A stretch of 64,000 nt of DNA from an uncultured Lachnospiraceae bacterium. Lineage in GTDB: Bacteria; Bacillota; Clostridia; Lachnospirales; Lachnospiraceae. The notes under the pieces were generated by a model that was not told the origin of the DNA, did not search any database, and saw only the letters and a list, made by a program, of their open reading frames with translations. The stretch spans positions 62,001-126,000 of the forward strand of contig CALWLS010000002.1 in NCBI GenBank assembly GCA_944381575.1. Direction: 5' to 3'. The translations under genes were made by a program, and so were the position numbers. Shown piece by piece: positions 36,033-45,408 of this stretch; within the stretch, counting starts at the first letter, position 1, and each line of letters opens with the position of its first letter.

Positions 36033-36644
36033 ATGACAAAGATCAAATTCTGCGGGCTTAAACGTAAGGCTGACATTGAAGCAGCAAATGCCCTTAAGCC
36101 TGACTTTATCGGTTTTGTATTTGCCAAAGACAGCCGCAGATACATATCCCCGGAAAATGCAGCCGTATTAAAAAGCCGGCTCTCACCTGAAATAAGCGCC
36201 GTGGGAGTATTTGTAAATGAAAGACCCGAATCCATAGCATCCCTCCTTGATAAAGGAGTGATAGATCTGGCCCAGCTCCACGGAGATGAGGACGAGGCAT
36301 ATATAAGCAGGCTTAAGGAACTCACCGGAAAGCCCGTAATAAAGGCCTTCAGGATCAGTTCGGCATCTGAGGCCGTGAAGGCTTCGGCATCTTCCGCGGA
36401 CATGATACTTTTAGATTCCGGAACCGGCTCAGGCAGAACGTTCAACTGGCAGCTTATTAAAGAAATACACCGCCCGTATTTTCTTGCCGGCGGACTTGAT
36501 AGCGAAAATGCAGGGGATGCCGTCAGACTGCTGCACCCATGGGCCGTAGACGTAAGCTCACGTATAGAGACGGACGGACTTAAGGATATCGAAAAAATGG
36601 CGGCATTTGCAGCCGCTGTAAGGAAAGCATTTAAAGAATCTTAA
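36033..36644 (+). CDS. trpF: Phosphoribosylanthranilate isomerase
   Basis: A 203-residue TIM-barrel enzyme performing the Amadori rearrangement of PRA to CdRP. Landmarks are the catalytic Cys in KFCGLKRKADIE (residue 7), FVFAKDSRRYI (near 30), VGVFVN, QLHGDED (near 85), the catalytic Asp in LLDSGTGSGRTFNW (near 127) and the FLAGGLDSENA phosphate loop. A weak GAGG ribosome site precedes the ATG. It lies between trpC and trpB in the usual order. Confidence 0.96.
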   Translation: MTKIKFCGLKRKADIEAANALKPDFIGFVFAKDSRRYISPENAAVLKSRLSPEISAVGVFVNERPESIASLLDKGVIDLAQLHGDEDEAYISRLKELTGKPVIKAFRISSASEAVKASASSADMILLDSGTGSGRTFNWQLIKEIHRPYFLAGGLDSENAGDAVRLLHPWAVDVSSRIETDGLKDIEKMAAFAAAVRKAFKES

Positions 36645-36719
36645 ACAATGGATAAGTCAGTCCCGATCGGTGATCAGGCGTCTGACTTCCACAATCTTAC
36701 TGCAGGAGGAAATATAAAT

Positions 36720-37910
36720 ATGACAAATAAAAAAGGCCGCTTCGGCGTACATGGAGGACAATACATACCCGAGACCCTCATGAGCGCTGTTATAGAGCTT
36801 GAAGAAGCCTATGAGCATTATAAGAATGATCCGGATTTTAACAGGGAGCTCACGGCACTCTTTAACGACTACGCCGGAAGACCTTCAAGGCTGTATTACG
36901 CCGAAAAAATGACAAAGGACCTCGGAGGCGCAAAGATATATCTTAAGCGTGAGGATCTAAACCACACCGGCGCCCACAAGATCAACAACGTCCTGGGCCA
37001 GGCCCTGCTTGCCAAAAAAATGGGCAAGACCCGTCTCATAGCGGAGACCGGCGCCGGACAGCATGGAGTTGCCACAGCCACCGCCGCGGCCCTCATGGGC
37101 ATGGAATGCGTTGTGTTTATGGGCGAGGAGGACACCATACGCCAGGCTCTTAATGTATACAGGATGCGCCTCCTTGGGGCAACGGTAGTGCCGGTCAAAA
37201 CAGGCACCGCCACCCTTAAGGACGCTGTATCCGAAGCCATGCGCGAGTGGAGCTCCCGCATCAGCGACACCCACTACTGTCTCGGATCCGTCATGGGGCC
37301 TCACCCCTTCCCTACCATAGTCAGGGATTTTCAGGCCGTGATCTCGAAGGAGATAAAGGAACAGATCCTTGAAAAGGAGGGCCGGCTCCCGGACGCCGTT
37401 ATCGCCTGCGTGGGAGGAGGCTCCAACGCCATAGGCAGCTTTTATCATTTCATAAATGAACCTTCCGTAAGGCTTATAGGCTGCGAAGCCGCCGGAAAGG
37501 GTATAGATACCTTTGAGACCGCCGCCACCGTATCCACCGGCAGACTCGGTATCTTCCACGGAATGAAATCCTATTTCTGTCAGGACGAATACGGACAGAT
37601 AGCCCCGGTTTACTCCATATCCGCGGGCCTCGACTATCCAGGCATCGGCCCTGAGCACGCTCATCTGCACGATACCGGCAGGGCGGAATATGTGCCCGTT
37701 ACTGATGACGAGGCGGTAAATGCCTTTGAATATTTAGCGCGTACCGAGGGGATAATCCCTGCCATAGAGTCAGCTCACGCTGTGGCCCACGCCATTAAAA
37801 CAGCTCCTGAAATGGATAAGGACAAGATAATAGTTATCACCATATCAGGCCGCGGCGACAAGGACTGCGCCGCCATTGCACGCTACAGAGGGGAGGATAT
37901 CCATGAGTAA
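36720..37910 (+). CDS. trpB: Tryptophan synthase beta chain
   Basis: A 396-residue PLP enzyme condensing indole with serine. The PLP lysine is in [15 protein letters not shown] (near residue 88), followed by the [13 protein letters not shown] loop and the phosphate-binding GGGSNAIG (near 233). The ATG at 36720 follows AGGAGG; the frame is open back to 36648 but without a ribosome site. The end overlaps trpA by eight bases, coupling the two subunits of the channelled complex. Confidence 0.98.
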   Translation: MTNKKGRFGVHGGQYIPETLMSAVIELEEAYEHYKNDPDFNRELTALFNDYAGRPSRLYYAEKMTKDLGGAKIYLKREDLNHTGAHKINNVLGQALLAKKMGKTRLIAETGAGQHGVATATAAALMGMECVVFMGEEDTIRQALNVYRMRLLGATVVPVKTGTATLKDAVSEAMREWSSRISDTHYCLGSVMGPHPFPTIVRDFQAVISKEIKEQILEKEGRLPDAVIACVGGGSNAIGSFYHFINEPSVRLIGCEAAGKGIDTFETAATVSTGRLGIFHGMKSYFCQDEYGQIAPVYSISAGLDYPGIGPEHAHLHDTGRAEYVPVTDDEAVNAFEYLARTEGIIPAIESAHAVAHAIKTAPEMDKDKIIVITISGRGDKDCAAIARYRGEDIHE

Positions 37911-38670
37911 TATAAGAAAGGCTTTTGAAAACGGCAAGGCATTCATACCATTTATAACCTGCGGAGACCCGGACCTTGAGACCACCTATAAGTCCGTAAT
38001 GGCTGCCATAGAAAACGGCGCTGACCTGATAGAGCTCGGCATACCATTTTCAGACCCAACGGCCGAGGGTCCCGTCATACAGGGAGCCAACCTGAGGGCC
38101 CTTTCAGGCGGCGTGACCACAGATAAGATATTCGACCTGGTGAAAAGACTGAGAGGTGAGACTGATATCCCTATGGTATTCATGACCTACGCCAATGTAG
38201 TATTTTCCTACGGCTCCGAGAAATTCATCTCGATCTGCAGCGATATCGGCATAGACGGCCTTATAATCCCGGATCTTCCATATGAGGAAAAGGATGAATT
38301 CCTGCCCTACTGTAAAAAATACGGCGTGGACCTCATTTCCCTCATCGCCCCAACCTCCGGAGGCCGCGTGGCAATGATAGCCAAGGAGGCCGAAGGCTTT
38401 ATCTATGTGGTTTCAAGCCTTGGAGTCACCGGCACAAGGTGCAGTATAGAAACGGACCTTTCTTCCATCGTGGATATTATAAGGGAAAATACCGATGTAC
38501 CGTGTGCCATCGGCTTTGGCATATCTACGCCTGCTCAGGCCCATGACATGGCAGCCATTGCGGACGGCGCCATCGTCGGATCGGCCATAATCAAGCTGCT
38601 GGAGCAGTACGGTAAAGACGCTCCTGAATATATAGGGTCATACGTTAAAAGCATGAAAGAAGCGCTGTGA
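37903..38670 (+). CDS. trpA: Tryptophan synthase alpha chain
   Basis: A 255-residue TIM-barrel subunit that cleaves indole-glycerol phosphate to indole, passed to TrpB. Catalytic Glu in [21 protein letters not shown] (near residue 48) and Asp in [14 protein letters not shown] (near 127); phosphate loop GFGISTPAQ and GSAIIK. Its ribosome site GGGGAGG and start lie within the 3' end of trpB. Last gene of the trp operon; a large terminator follows. Confidence 0.98.
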   Translation: MSNIRKAFENGKAFIPFITCGDPDLETTYKSVMAAIENGADLIELGIPFSDPTAEGPVIQGANLRALSGGVTTDKIFDLVKRLRGETDIPMVFMTYANVVFSYGSEKFISICSDIGIDGLIIPDLPYEEKDEFLPYCKKYGVDLISLIAPTSGGRVAMIAKEAEGFIYVVSSLGVTGTRCSIETDLSSIVDIIRENTDVPCAIGFGISTPAQAHDMAAIADGAIVGSAIIKLLEQYGKDAPEYIGSYVKSMKEAL

Positions 38671-38807
38671 ACTTTTATATCACCGGCAGAAACCGGTACC
38701 CTACCTTGCCAAGCCACAATAAGCCTTATTCTGCCGTGACTATAAAATAATAGTTCATTAACGGGCAGCTTGATATTTAAGAATAAAGATCCTGCAAACA
38801 TAAAAAA

Positions 38808-38894
38808 CACTGCCGCGAAAGCCCCGCAGCTCCCCCCCTTAAGGCCTTTAAATCTTAAGGCGCGCTGCTGTTATCTGTCCGCGGCAGTGTTTTT
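38808..38894. terminator. Large bidirectional terminator between trpA and glnN
   Basis: CACTGCCGCG (38808-38817) pairs with CGCGGCAGTG (38880-38889), flanked by a run of As on the left and Ts on the right, so it works on both strands. The 62-base loop has its own GCAGC/GCTGC and CTTAAG/CTTAAG stems. The 130 bases between the trpA stop and this element show nothing else. Confidence 0.85.
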
Positions 38895-38948
38895 GATTTT
38901 TCTCAGAATTATTTTAAATTCTTTGATTGAAATTTTATAACGGCTCTA

Positions 38949-41000
38949 TCACCTTACATAGTGAAGCATATCCGTGTAATCAGGATAAGGCCACTCCTCC
39001 TTATCTACCATGAGCTCCAGCTCGTCCACGATGCGCCTCTCCTCGGCCATTGCCGGTACGATCTTTTTATAATCGTACATGGCTTTCTTTTCATCGTCTG
39101 AAGGCTGCTTTGCAATAAGGGTCTCAAGTACTGCGTTATTTTCCATGAGAGCCTTGACATGATCGCTGATATCCTTTAACAGAGCCTTTTCGTGCTCCAT
39201 ATCAAGACCCAGTGCCTCCTTTGACTCGATGCCGAAGGCTATCTCATTGGAGAACCTGATGCAGGCAGGTATGATCTCCTTCTTGGTCATAAGGAGCATG
39301 GTATTTGCCTCGATATTGATGACATTGGCGTACTTTACAAGGCCGATGTTCTTCCTTGCCTCGATCTCGTCATAGGAAAGTATGCCGTGTCTTCCCAGCA
39401 TCTCCACATTCTTAGGATCATCGAAATGAGCGTAAGCCTCAGGTGTGGACTTAAGATTATAGAGTCCGCGCTTTTTAGCCTCCTTTACCCACTCATTGCT
39501 GTAGCCGTCGCCGTCAAAGAGTATCCTCTGGTGAGCTTTGAGCTCCTCACGGATAAGCTTTTTCATCTCCTTCTCAAGGCTTGCCTTACCGGCGTATTTT
39601 TCCAGCCTGTCTGCAAACTGCCTTAAGCTCTCCGCAAGGGATGTATTGAGCACATAGTTGGCGCAGGAAACATTGTCCGAAGCCCCGGCCATACGGAACT
39701 CGAACTTTCCTCCCGTATATGCGAACGGCGAGGTACGGTTCCTGTCCTCATCGTCTCCCTTTCTTACGGCGTTGGCCTGTGCCTCCTCAAGATCCACTCC
39801 TGAGATGATGGCCTCCACCATGTTGGTAAGACGGCTTCCAAGATATACGGAAATGATGGCAGGAGGCGCCTCGTGGCCGCCAAGCCTGTGATCGTTTGAA
39901 GCCGTGGATACGGATACCTTTAAAAGATCCTGATAGTCGTCCACCGCCTTTATCACTGCCGCAAGGAAAAGCTGGAATTTCGTATTTTCATAAGGGTTCT
40001 TGCCAGGGTTAAAGAGATTCTCTCCCTCATCCGTAGCTACGGACCAGTTGTTATGCTTTCCTGAGCCGTTGATGCCCTCGAATGGCTTTTCGTTGAGCAG
40101 GCAGTGGAAGCCGTGCCTGTCGGCAACCTTCTTCATGATCTCCATGGTGAGCTGGTTCTGGTCGATGGAAATGGTAGCCCTGGTATATACCGCCGCCATC
40201 TCGTGCTGGCACGGAGCCACCTCGTTGTGCTCGGTCTTTGCGAAAATGCCGAGCTTCCAGAGCTCCTCGTCCAGCTCTGCCATAAATGCCTTTACTCTCG
40301 GCCTGATATTTCCAAGATACTGGTCTGAAAGTATCTGTCCCTTAGGTGTCTTGGCTCCAAAGAGCGTCCTGCCGCAGACTATAATGTCCCTGCGCCTCTC
40401 GTAGTCAGCCTTATCTATGAGGAAATACTCCTGCTCAAGGCCAAGATTCGGGAACACAAACTTAGGCTGCTGCCCGAACAGTGCCAGCACCCTTAAGGCC
40501 TGCTTATTTAAAGCGTTTATGCTGCGAAGCAGCGGGGTCTTTTTATCTAAAACTATGCCGTTAAACGACTCAAAGGCCGTAGGTATGCAGAGAGTGTCCT
40601 CCTTGATAAATACATCTGAGGTAGGATCCCATACGGTATAGCCTCTGGCTTCAAAGGTGGACCTCATTCCGCCTGATGGAAATGATGACGCATCCGACTC
40701 TCGCTTTATGAGCTCGCTTCCCGAAAGCTCGAATATAGGATTGCCCTCTCCGTCATTGTCAAGGAAAGCATCGTGCTTTTCGGCGGTGATGCCTGTCATC
40801 GGCTGGAACCAGTGGGCGTAATGGGTTGCCCCGTTATCCATGGCCCAGTTTTTCATGGCCTCGGCAACTTCCTCGGCAACATCCCACTCTAACGGCATTC
40901 CTTCCTTCCTGATCTTCATGAGCTTTTTAAATGTGGCGTCCTTTAAACGGCTCCTCATGACATTCTCATTAAAGACCATGCTTCCGAATTCGTTGATCAT
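38949..41000 (-). CDS. glnN: Type III glutamine synthetase
   Basis: A 683-residue GSIII that makes glutamine from glutamate, ATP and ammonia; it forms dodecamers. The N-terminal GSIII domain includes HWFQPMTGITAEKHDAFL (near residue 67), LGLEQEYFLIDKADY, the ATP site GSGKHNNWS (near 313) and NDHRLGGHEAPPAIISV (near 367). The sequence is quite unlike GSI/GSII. The ATG at 41000 follows GGAGGG; the apparent upstream Met at 41015 uses the ribosome site itself as codons. The start lies inside the 3' end of the radical SAM gene, so it may be co-transcribed with it. Confidence 0.97.
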   Translation of the reverse strand: MINEFGSMVFNENVMRSRLKDATFKKLMKIRKEGMPLEWDVAEEVAEAMKNWAMDNGATHYAHWFQPMTGITAEKHDAFLDNDGEGNPIFELSGSELIKRESDASSFPSGGMRSTFEARGYTVWDPTSDVFIKEDTLCIPTAFESFNGIVLDKKTPLLRSINALNKQALRVLALFGQQPKFVFPNLGLEQEYFLIDKADYERRRDIIVCGRTLFGAKTPKGQILSDQYLGNIRPRVKAFMAELDEELWKLGIFAKTEHNEVAPCQHEMAAVYTRATISIDQNQLTMEIMKKVADRHGFHCLLNEKPFEGINGSGKHNNWSVATDEGENLFNPGKNPYENTKFQLFLAAVIKAVDDYQDLLKVSVSTASNDHRLGGHEAPPAIISVYLGSRLTNMVEAIISGVDLEEAQANAVRKGDDEDRNRTSPFAYTGGKFEFRMAGASDNVSCANYVLNTSLAESLRQFADRLEKYAGKASLEKEMKKLIREELKAHQRILFDGDGYSNEWVKEAKKRGLYNLKSTPEAYAHFDDPKNVEMLGRHGILSYDEIEARKNIGLVKYANVINIEANTMLLMTKKEIIPACIRFSNEIAFGIESKEALGLDMEHEKALLKDISDHVKALMENNAVLETLIAKQPSDDEKKAMYDYKKIVPAMAEERRIVDELELMVDKEEWPYPDYTDMLHYVR

Positions 41001-42015
41001 CGTTCCCTCCTTCATAATTAACTCTGTATTGATCTTTATTATTTCTAAATTCCGCAGTTATGGCGTTTAGTACTCTCTTTTTATCCGCTGTCCACTTCGG
41101 CAGTATCAGCAGTTTCTTAGGCGCGTCGCCGGTGACCCTGTGCACCGCCATATCCTCCGGCAGCATTTCTATAAACTTGCGGATCAGCCCTGCGTAGGCC
41201 TCAAGTGAATACTGGGGCAGCAGCACACCGTCTTTAAGTCTTATGGACCATATACCGCTGTCACAGCTCTCAATATATCCATCCGGCAACAACTCCGCAA
41301 GCCTGGTGCCTTTGATCACATGCAGCAGCTGCAGCTTAACGCCGTCTATATGGCACAGTTTTCCTTTATTATTCGAAACAGTAAAATCCGACAGATATCT
41401 GACGGTTTCTTTTGTCCTTCCATCGTCCTCTCCCGGAAGTCCGATTATCACATGGGCAACGACCCTGATTCCCCTGGCCTTTAACCTTCTTACCGCATCC
41501 TCAAACACCGGCAGATGATAGCATCTGTTGATGTACTCCGCCGTATCCTCATGCACGGTCTGCAGTCCCAGCTCCACGAATACCGGCTTATATTCGTTAA
41601 TGGCGGAAAGCCTGTCTATCATATCGTCCTTAAGGCAGTCCGGCCTCGTGGCTATTGAAAGCGCTATGATATCAGGATGGGACGCAGCCCTTTCAAAAAC
41701 CGATGCCAGCTCACCAGTATCTCCGTAGGTACTCGTATATGCCTGGAAGTAGGCCATATATCCTGCAAATACAGTATTTTTTCCTATCTTTGACGATACC
41801 CGTTTCTTTGCGTCCTCTATCTGCTTATAGACATCCTTATCAACGTCCTCGGCAAAATCTCCGGAGCCTCCAGCGCTGCAGAAAATGCAGCCTCCCGTCG
41901 AAAGCGTCCCGTCCCTGTTGGGGCAGGTCCTTCCAGCGGTAAGGGACAGTCTGTAGACCTTCCCTCCGAACATTTTCTTCATCTGGTCGTCAAAGCTGTA
42001 CCAGTAATCAGCCAT
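40969..42015 (-). CDS. Radical SAM protein, TIGR01212/YhcC family
   Basis: A 348-residue radical SAM enzyme. The cluster motif appears as CPNRDGTLSTGGCIFCSAGGSGDF (three Cys, near residue 30-45), in the C-x12-C-x2-C spacing of the YhcC/ELP3-like group. LGLQTVHEDTAEYINR and VVAHVIIGLPGEDDGRTKETV are typical barrel strands. The biological substrate is unknown; relatives act on tRNA or protein. The tail reads about 32 bases into the glnN start region, making it longer than many homologues. A GGAGTGACGG ribosome site precedes the ATG. Confidence 0.9.
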   Translation of the reverse strand: MADYWYSFDDQMKKMFGGKVYRLSLTAGRTCPNRDGTLSTGGCIFCSAGGSGDFAEDVDKDVYKQIEDAKKRVSSKIGKNTVFAGYMAYFQAYTSTYGDTGELASVFERAASHPDIIALSIATRPDCLKDDMIDRLSAINEYKPVFVELGLQTVHEDTAEYINRCYHLPVFEDAVRRLKARGIRVVAHVIIGLPGEDDGRTKETVRYLSDFTVSNNKGKLCHIDGVKLQLLHVIKGTRLAELLPDGYIESCDSGIWSIRLKDGVLLPQYSLEAYAGLIRKFIEMLPEDMAVHRVTGDAPKKLLILPKWTADKKRVLNAITAEFRNNKDQYRVNYEGGNDDQRIRKHGL

Positions 42016-42104
42016 CCGTCACTCCATAAATGCTTTTTCGGCCCGCGGCCTGACGCCGGTAACCGTTAACGGTCCCGCCCTGCGTACCTGACTTATCTGA
42101 ATGC

Positions 42105-42608
42105 TTATCTGATCCTTACAGGTCTTTCGGAAAGCTCCCAGGCCTCGGTCAGCTCGTCATTTTTATTATAAATAAGCTTAAGGGAATACGGTTTTTCCCT
42201 GTCCTTAAGGATATATTCGAGCATTATCCGGTCGCCCTCCCAGAGCTCCAGGCTCATGAGGTCTTCCTTATTTACCCATCTGAATATACCCTCGTCGCAC
42301 TCAGGCGTCACCGTATCGTCTCCAACAAAGTCAATGCTGGTATAGGTAAATATATATTCCGGAGGCTTATCGTCGTAGATAAAGGTCAATGTGCCCCTGA
42401 ACTTAGCGCTCCTGAGCTCAAAGCCGGTCTCTTCCATGACCTCCCGCCTGATGCATTCCTCCGGGGCTTCTCCTTCCTCAAACTTGCCTCCGACGCCTAT
42501 CCACTTTCCCCTGTTGACATCGTCCTTTTTGCTCACACGGTGCAGCATGAGGAATTTGCCGTCATGCTCCAGGTAGCAGTGTGTGGTTATTAGCGGTAGA
42601 GCTTTCAT
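42105..42608 (-). CDS. Nudix hydrolase, MutT/8-oxo-dGTP type
   Basis: A 167-residue Nudix pyrophosphohydrolase. The full box GGKFEEGEAPEECIRREVMEETGFEL is at residues 39-64, preceded by KWIGVG. MKALPLITTHCYLEHDGKFLMLHR and the acidic DEGIFRWVNKEDL resemble MutT-like 8-oxo-dGTP diphosphatases, though substrate specificity cannot be read with certainty. GAGGAA lies 8-9 bases before the ATG. Spacing of 89 bases to the radical SAM gene downstream suggests possible co-transcription. Confidence 0.9.
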   Translation of the reverse strand: MKALPLITTHCYLEHDGKFLMLHRVSKKDDVNRGKWIGVGGKFEEGEAPEECIRREVMEETGFELRSAKFRGTLTFIYDDKPPEYIFTYTSIDFVGDDTVTPECDEGIFRWVNKEDLMSLELWEGDRIMLEYILKDREKPYSLKLIYNKNDELTEAWELSERPVRIR

Positions 42609-42937
42609 GTCACGTTTCCTCAGTTATCATCTTACAGTTCCACATTATACTCCCATATCATAATTTTCAAAACAGAAATATGGCCTTTTCAGGCCATTTT
42701 TATGTATTTTTTATGGATTTTTGAGACATTTTGAGAATGTTTTTAAAAAACGCCCTAAATCAAAGGGATTTTTAAGTTATTTTTATCGAAAATCAAGCGT
42801 GATTTTGAAATTTCTAATTTTTAAGTAAAAATCATTGAAAATTATGTTATTTTACTGGATTTTTTTCTTTATTTTCCTGAATATTTAAAAAAAACAAATC
42901 AGCATCTATATAGATATAAATTTGCACGCAAAGCATC
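42609..42937. other. Very AT-rich gene-free region with a hairpin
   Basis: About 330 bases of strongly AT-rich sequence separate the Nudix gene from the riboflavin promoter. A stem ATGGCCT/AGGCCAT (42680-42697) with a T run on the plus strand looks like a terminator without a gene to end. AAAATCA/TGATTTT (about 42790-42810) forms a weaker stem. No open frame is convincing. It may hold upstream promoter elements for either divergent gene. Confidence 0.6.
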
Positions 42938-42966
42938 TTGACAAATATCCGGCATGTGCCTATACT
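42938..42966 (+). promoter_or_regulatory. Sigma-A promoter of riboflavin operon
   Basis: TTGACA (42938-42943), 17 bases, TATACT (42961-42966). Transcription should start near 42973, just ahead of the riboswitch. Confidence 0.9.
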
Positions 42967-42984
42967 GATGCCATAATTTAATAT

Positions 42985-43093
42985 ATCTTCAGGGCAGGGT
43001 GCGATTCCCTACCGGCGGTACAGCCCGCGAGCCTTTTATGGCATGATCCGGTGGAACTCCGGGGCCGACAGTATAGTCTGGATGAAAGAAGAT
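42985..43093 (+). promoter_or_regulatory. FMN riboswitch (RFN element)
   Basis: The conserved RFN core is plain: ATCTTCAGGGCAGGGTG opening, ATTCCCTACCGGCGGT, AGCCCGCGAGC, the variable arm, GATCCGGTGGAACTCCGGGGCCGACAGT, and GATGAAAGAAGAT closing the first stem. Binding of FMN should favour the downstream terminator and shut off ribDEBAH. Confidence 0.97.
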
Positions 43094-43151
43094 TACATTA
43101 TAAGGCACTTATTTTCTTTTTAATGGAAATAAATCTATTTGCAATGTGGCT

Positions 43152-43180
43152 GCTCTGGAACTTTTGTTCCGGAGCTTTTT
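43152..43180 (+). terminator. Riboswitch-controlled terminator
   Basis: GCTCTGGAAC (43152-43161) pairs with GTTCCGGAGC (43166-43175) around a TTTT loop, then five Ts. It is the likely expression platform of the FMN riboswitch. Confidence 0.88.
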
Positions 43181-43270
43181 ATGTTCGTTGGGCGCGAAAT
43201 GTTTTCGGTTCTGCTGAAAACACTGTCATGACACGGCCCGTCAACATATGTGTCAGTCGCACACGGCATA

Positions 43271-43325
43271 TTTCCATGATTAAAGAAACGCTGCACGCAG
43301 TACGATGTTTCCATGATTTAAGAAA
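43271..43325 (+). repeat. 18-base direct repeat in riboflavin leader
   Basis: TTTCCATGATTAAAGAAA (43271-43288) recurs as TTTCCATGATTTAAGAAA (43308-43325), one mismatch, 37 bases apart. It lies between the two leader terminators. Confidence 0.8.
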
Positions 43326-43356
43326 AACCTCATTGTACCTGTCATAATTTAACCTT

Positions 43357-43383
43357 GCCCTCGGAACCTCCGGGGGCGTTTTT
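43357..43383 (+). terminator. Second terminator just before ribD
   Basis: GCCCTCGGA pairs with TCCGGGGGC (43357-43377) with an ACC loop and one G-T pair, then GTTTTTATTT. It ends about 22 bases before the ribD ATG, beyond the FMN-controlled terminator. Confidence 0.8.
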
Positions 43384-43404
43384 ATTTAATAAAAACTGTC
43401 AAGT

Positions 43405-44634
43405 ATGGATAATATTAAAAACGCAGGAACATTGCTTCCTGAACATGACAATAAAATAAAATGCAGCGGTATTTCTTATGAAAACACTGCCTGCGCTCAC
43501 AGGAATGCCACCGACCCCCATGGAAATGCCGCCGGCACTCGGGATGAATCATACATGAGGCTTGCCCTTGCCCTTGCTGAAAAAGGCATGGGACATACCT
43601 CCCCAAACCCCATGGTAGGAGCCGTAATAGTAAAGGACGGCCGCATTATCGGCCAGGGCTATCATGAAAGATACGGAGAGCCCCACGCGGAACGAAACGC
43701 CCTCGCCTCCTGTACTGAGGATCCTGCAGGCGCCACCATTTATGTCACTTTAGAGCCCTGCTGCCATTATGGCAAACAGCCTCCCTGCACCGACGCGATA
43801 ATCTCATCCGGCATAAGCCGCGTCGTGACCGGTTCCGGCGATCCGAATCCTCTCGTGGCAGGAAAGGGCATCTCCATTTTGAGTGAGCATGGCATCGAAG
43901 TCACCGAGCATGTCCTGAAAAAAGAATGTGATGCATTAAATGAGGTATTTTTCCACTACATTACAAGGAAAAAGCCTTTTGTAGTGATGAAATACGCCAT
44001 GACCTTAGACGGTAAGATCGCCGCCCATACCGGAAATTCCAAATGGGTGACCGGAGAGGAGGCAAGGAATAACGTGCAGGCTGACCGCGGCAGATATTCA
44101 GCCATCATGGCTGGAATAGGCACCGTCCTTAAGGACGACCCACTGCTAACCTGCCGTATTCCCGGAAGACGAAATCCGGTACGCATCATATGCGATTCCT
44201 CTCTCAGGACATCACTTAAATCACGTATCGCAGCTACGATCCCGGAGGCCCGTACCATCATAGCCACCTGCTGTAATGATGATGATCTTATCCGGACTTA
44301 TTCTGACGCCGGCTTTGAGATAATAAAGGTAAACAGGACTGATGGACATCTTGATCTTAATGAGCTTATGGACAGACTGTATGAGCTTAAGATAGACAGC
44401 ATACTTTTGGAGGGAGGCGGCAAGCTCAACTGGTCCGCCCTTAAGGCCGGTATCGTAAATAAAGTCCAGGCCTACATAGCTCCAAAGCTCTTTGGCGGGG
44501 AAAATGCCAGGACTCCCGTTGAGGGCGAAGGTGTTTCAGATCCCGCGGGAGCATTCAGGCTTAAAGACATTTCCATAAGGCTTTTTGGAGAGGATCTGCT
44601 CATAGAAGGATATACCGTATGTTTACAGGAATAG
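43405..44634 (+). CDS. ribD: Bifunctional deaminase/reductase RibD
   Basis: A 409-residue riboflavin enzyme. The N-terminal deaminase has TSPNPMVGAVIV, zinc ligands in HAERNA (near residue 94) and PCCHYGKQPPCTDA (near 119-132). The C-terminal reductase has KYAMTLDGKIAAHTGNSKWVTG (near 197) and LLEGGGKLNW. The usual protein begins at about DESYMRLALALAEKG (residue 47); the 46 residues before that are an unusual Asn/His-rich extension. No Shine-Dalgarno precedes ATG 43405, and in-frame ATG 43555 has only a weak GGGATGA. The true start is therefore uncertain. Confidence 0.93.
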   Translation: MDNIKNAGTLLPEHDNKIKCSGISYENTACAHRNATDPHGNAAGTRDESYMRLALALAEKGMGHTSPNPMVGAVIVKDGRIIGQGYHERYGEPHAERNALASCTEDPAGATIYVTLEPCCHYGKQPPCTDAIISSGISRVVTGSGDPNPLVAGKGISILSEHGIEVTEHVLKKECDALNEVFFHYITRKKPFVVMKYAMTLDGKIAAHTGNSKWVTGEEARNNVQADRGRYSAIMAGIGTVLKDDPLLTCRIPGRRNPVRIICDSSLRTSLKSRIAATIPEARTIIATCCNDDDLIRTYSDAGFEIIKVNRTDGHLDLNELMDRLYELKIDSILLEGGGKLNWSALKAGIVNKVQAYIAPKLFGGENARTPVEGEGVSDPAGAFRLKDISIRLFGEDLLIEGYTVCLQE

Positions 44635-45347
44635 TAGAAGAAACAGGCGTTATCGCCGACATAATGAAAAATCCGGTCTCGGCAAGGCTTAAGATCCGGG
44701 CCTCAAAGGTGCTTGAGGGCACTAAGCCCGGCGACAGTATAGCCGTAAACGGTATCTGCCTTACCGTCACGGAGCTTTCACAGGGAATGTTCAGCGCGGA
44801 CGTCATGCACGAAACCTTAAACCGCGCTTCCCCCGGAGGGCTCATTAAGGGTGCAAGAGTAAATCTTGAACGGGCCATGGCAGCCGACGGCAGATTTGGA
44901 GGACATATCGTTTCCGGACATGTTGACGGTACGGGCATCATCACTGACATTAAAAATGACGGTATCGCCGTATGGTTCACCATCATGACAACGCCCTTAG
45001 TCATGCGCTATATAGTTGAAAAAGGATCCATAGCCGTGGACGGTATGAGCCTTACCGTGGCGAGGACCGGCACTGATGATTTTGCATTTTCAGCCATACC
45101 CCATACCATAGCCAATACGATATTAAGCGCTAAAAAGAAGGGGGACGGCGTAAATCTGGAAAATGATATCATCGGAAAATACGTGGAAAAGCTTATGAGC
45201 CCTAACGGCATGACAGGCACATATGAAAGCACGTACTCAAGGCCGAAGTCTGCTGCCGCAGGCATGATGTCGGAAGGATCAGGTTCTTATGCGCCTTCAG
45301 ATACCTGCGGCATAACGAGGGAATTTTTATCGCGCCACGGCTTTTAA
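44619..45347 (+). CDS. ribE: Riboflavin synthase alpha chain
   Basis: A 242-residue enzyme that dismutates two lumazines to riboflavin plus the pyrimidine precursor. It shows the two-barrel plan with MFTGIVEETG at the start of the first half and GGHIVSGHVDGTGII at the start of the second. VNGICLTVTEL and VDGMSLTVART are the matching motifs. The C-terminal ~30 residues (about 210-242) are a Ser/Gly-rich extension beyond the family core. It overlaps the ribD end by 16 bases. The symbol ribE follows Bacillus/clostridial usage. Confidence 0.95.
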   Translation: MFTGIVEETGVIADIMKNPVSARLKIRASKVLEGTKPGDSIAVNGICLTVTELSQGMFSADVMHETLNRASPGGLIKGARVNLERAMAADGRFGGHIVSGHVDGTGIITDIKNDGIAVWFTIMTTPLVMRYIVEKGSIAVDGMSLTVARTGTDDFAFSAIPHTIANTILSAKKKGDGVNLENDIIGKYVEKLMSPNGMTGTYESTYSRPKSAAAGMMSEGSGSYAPSDTCGITREFLSRHGF

Positions 45348-45408
45348 TCAGATCACACATCAACGTATCATATAGGCTTTAGTTTTAAATTGATTTCAGG
45401 AGGATAAA

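Noticed and set aside
36957-37670. 237-codon open frame antisense to trpB
   Set aside because: Shadow of a highly conserved gene; no motif or ribosome site.
42680-42697. Terminator in the AT-rich gap
   Set aside because: The stem and T run face the plus strand, where no gene precedes them; listed only as part of the gap.
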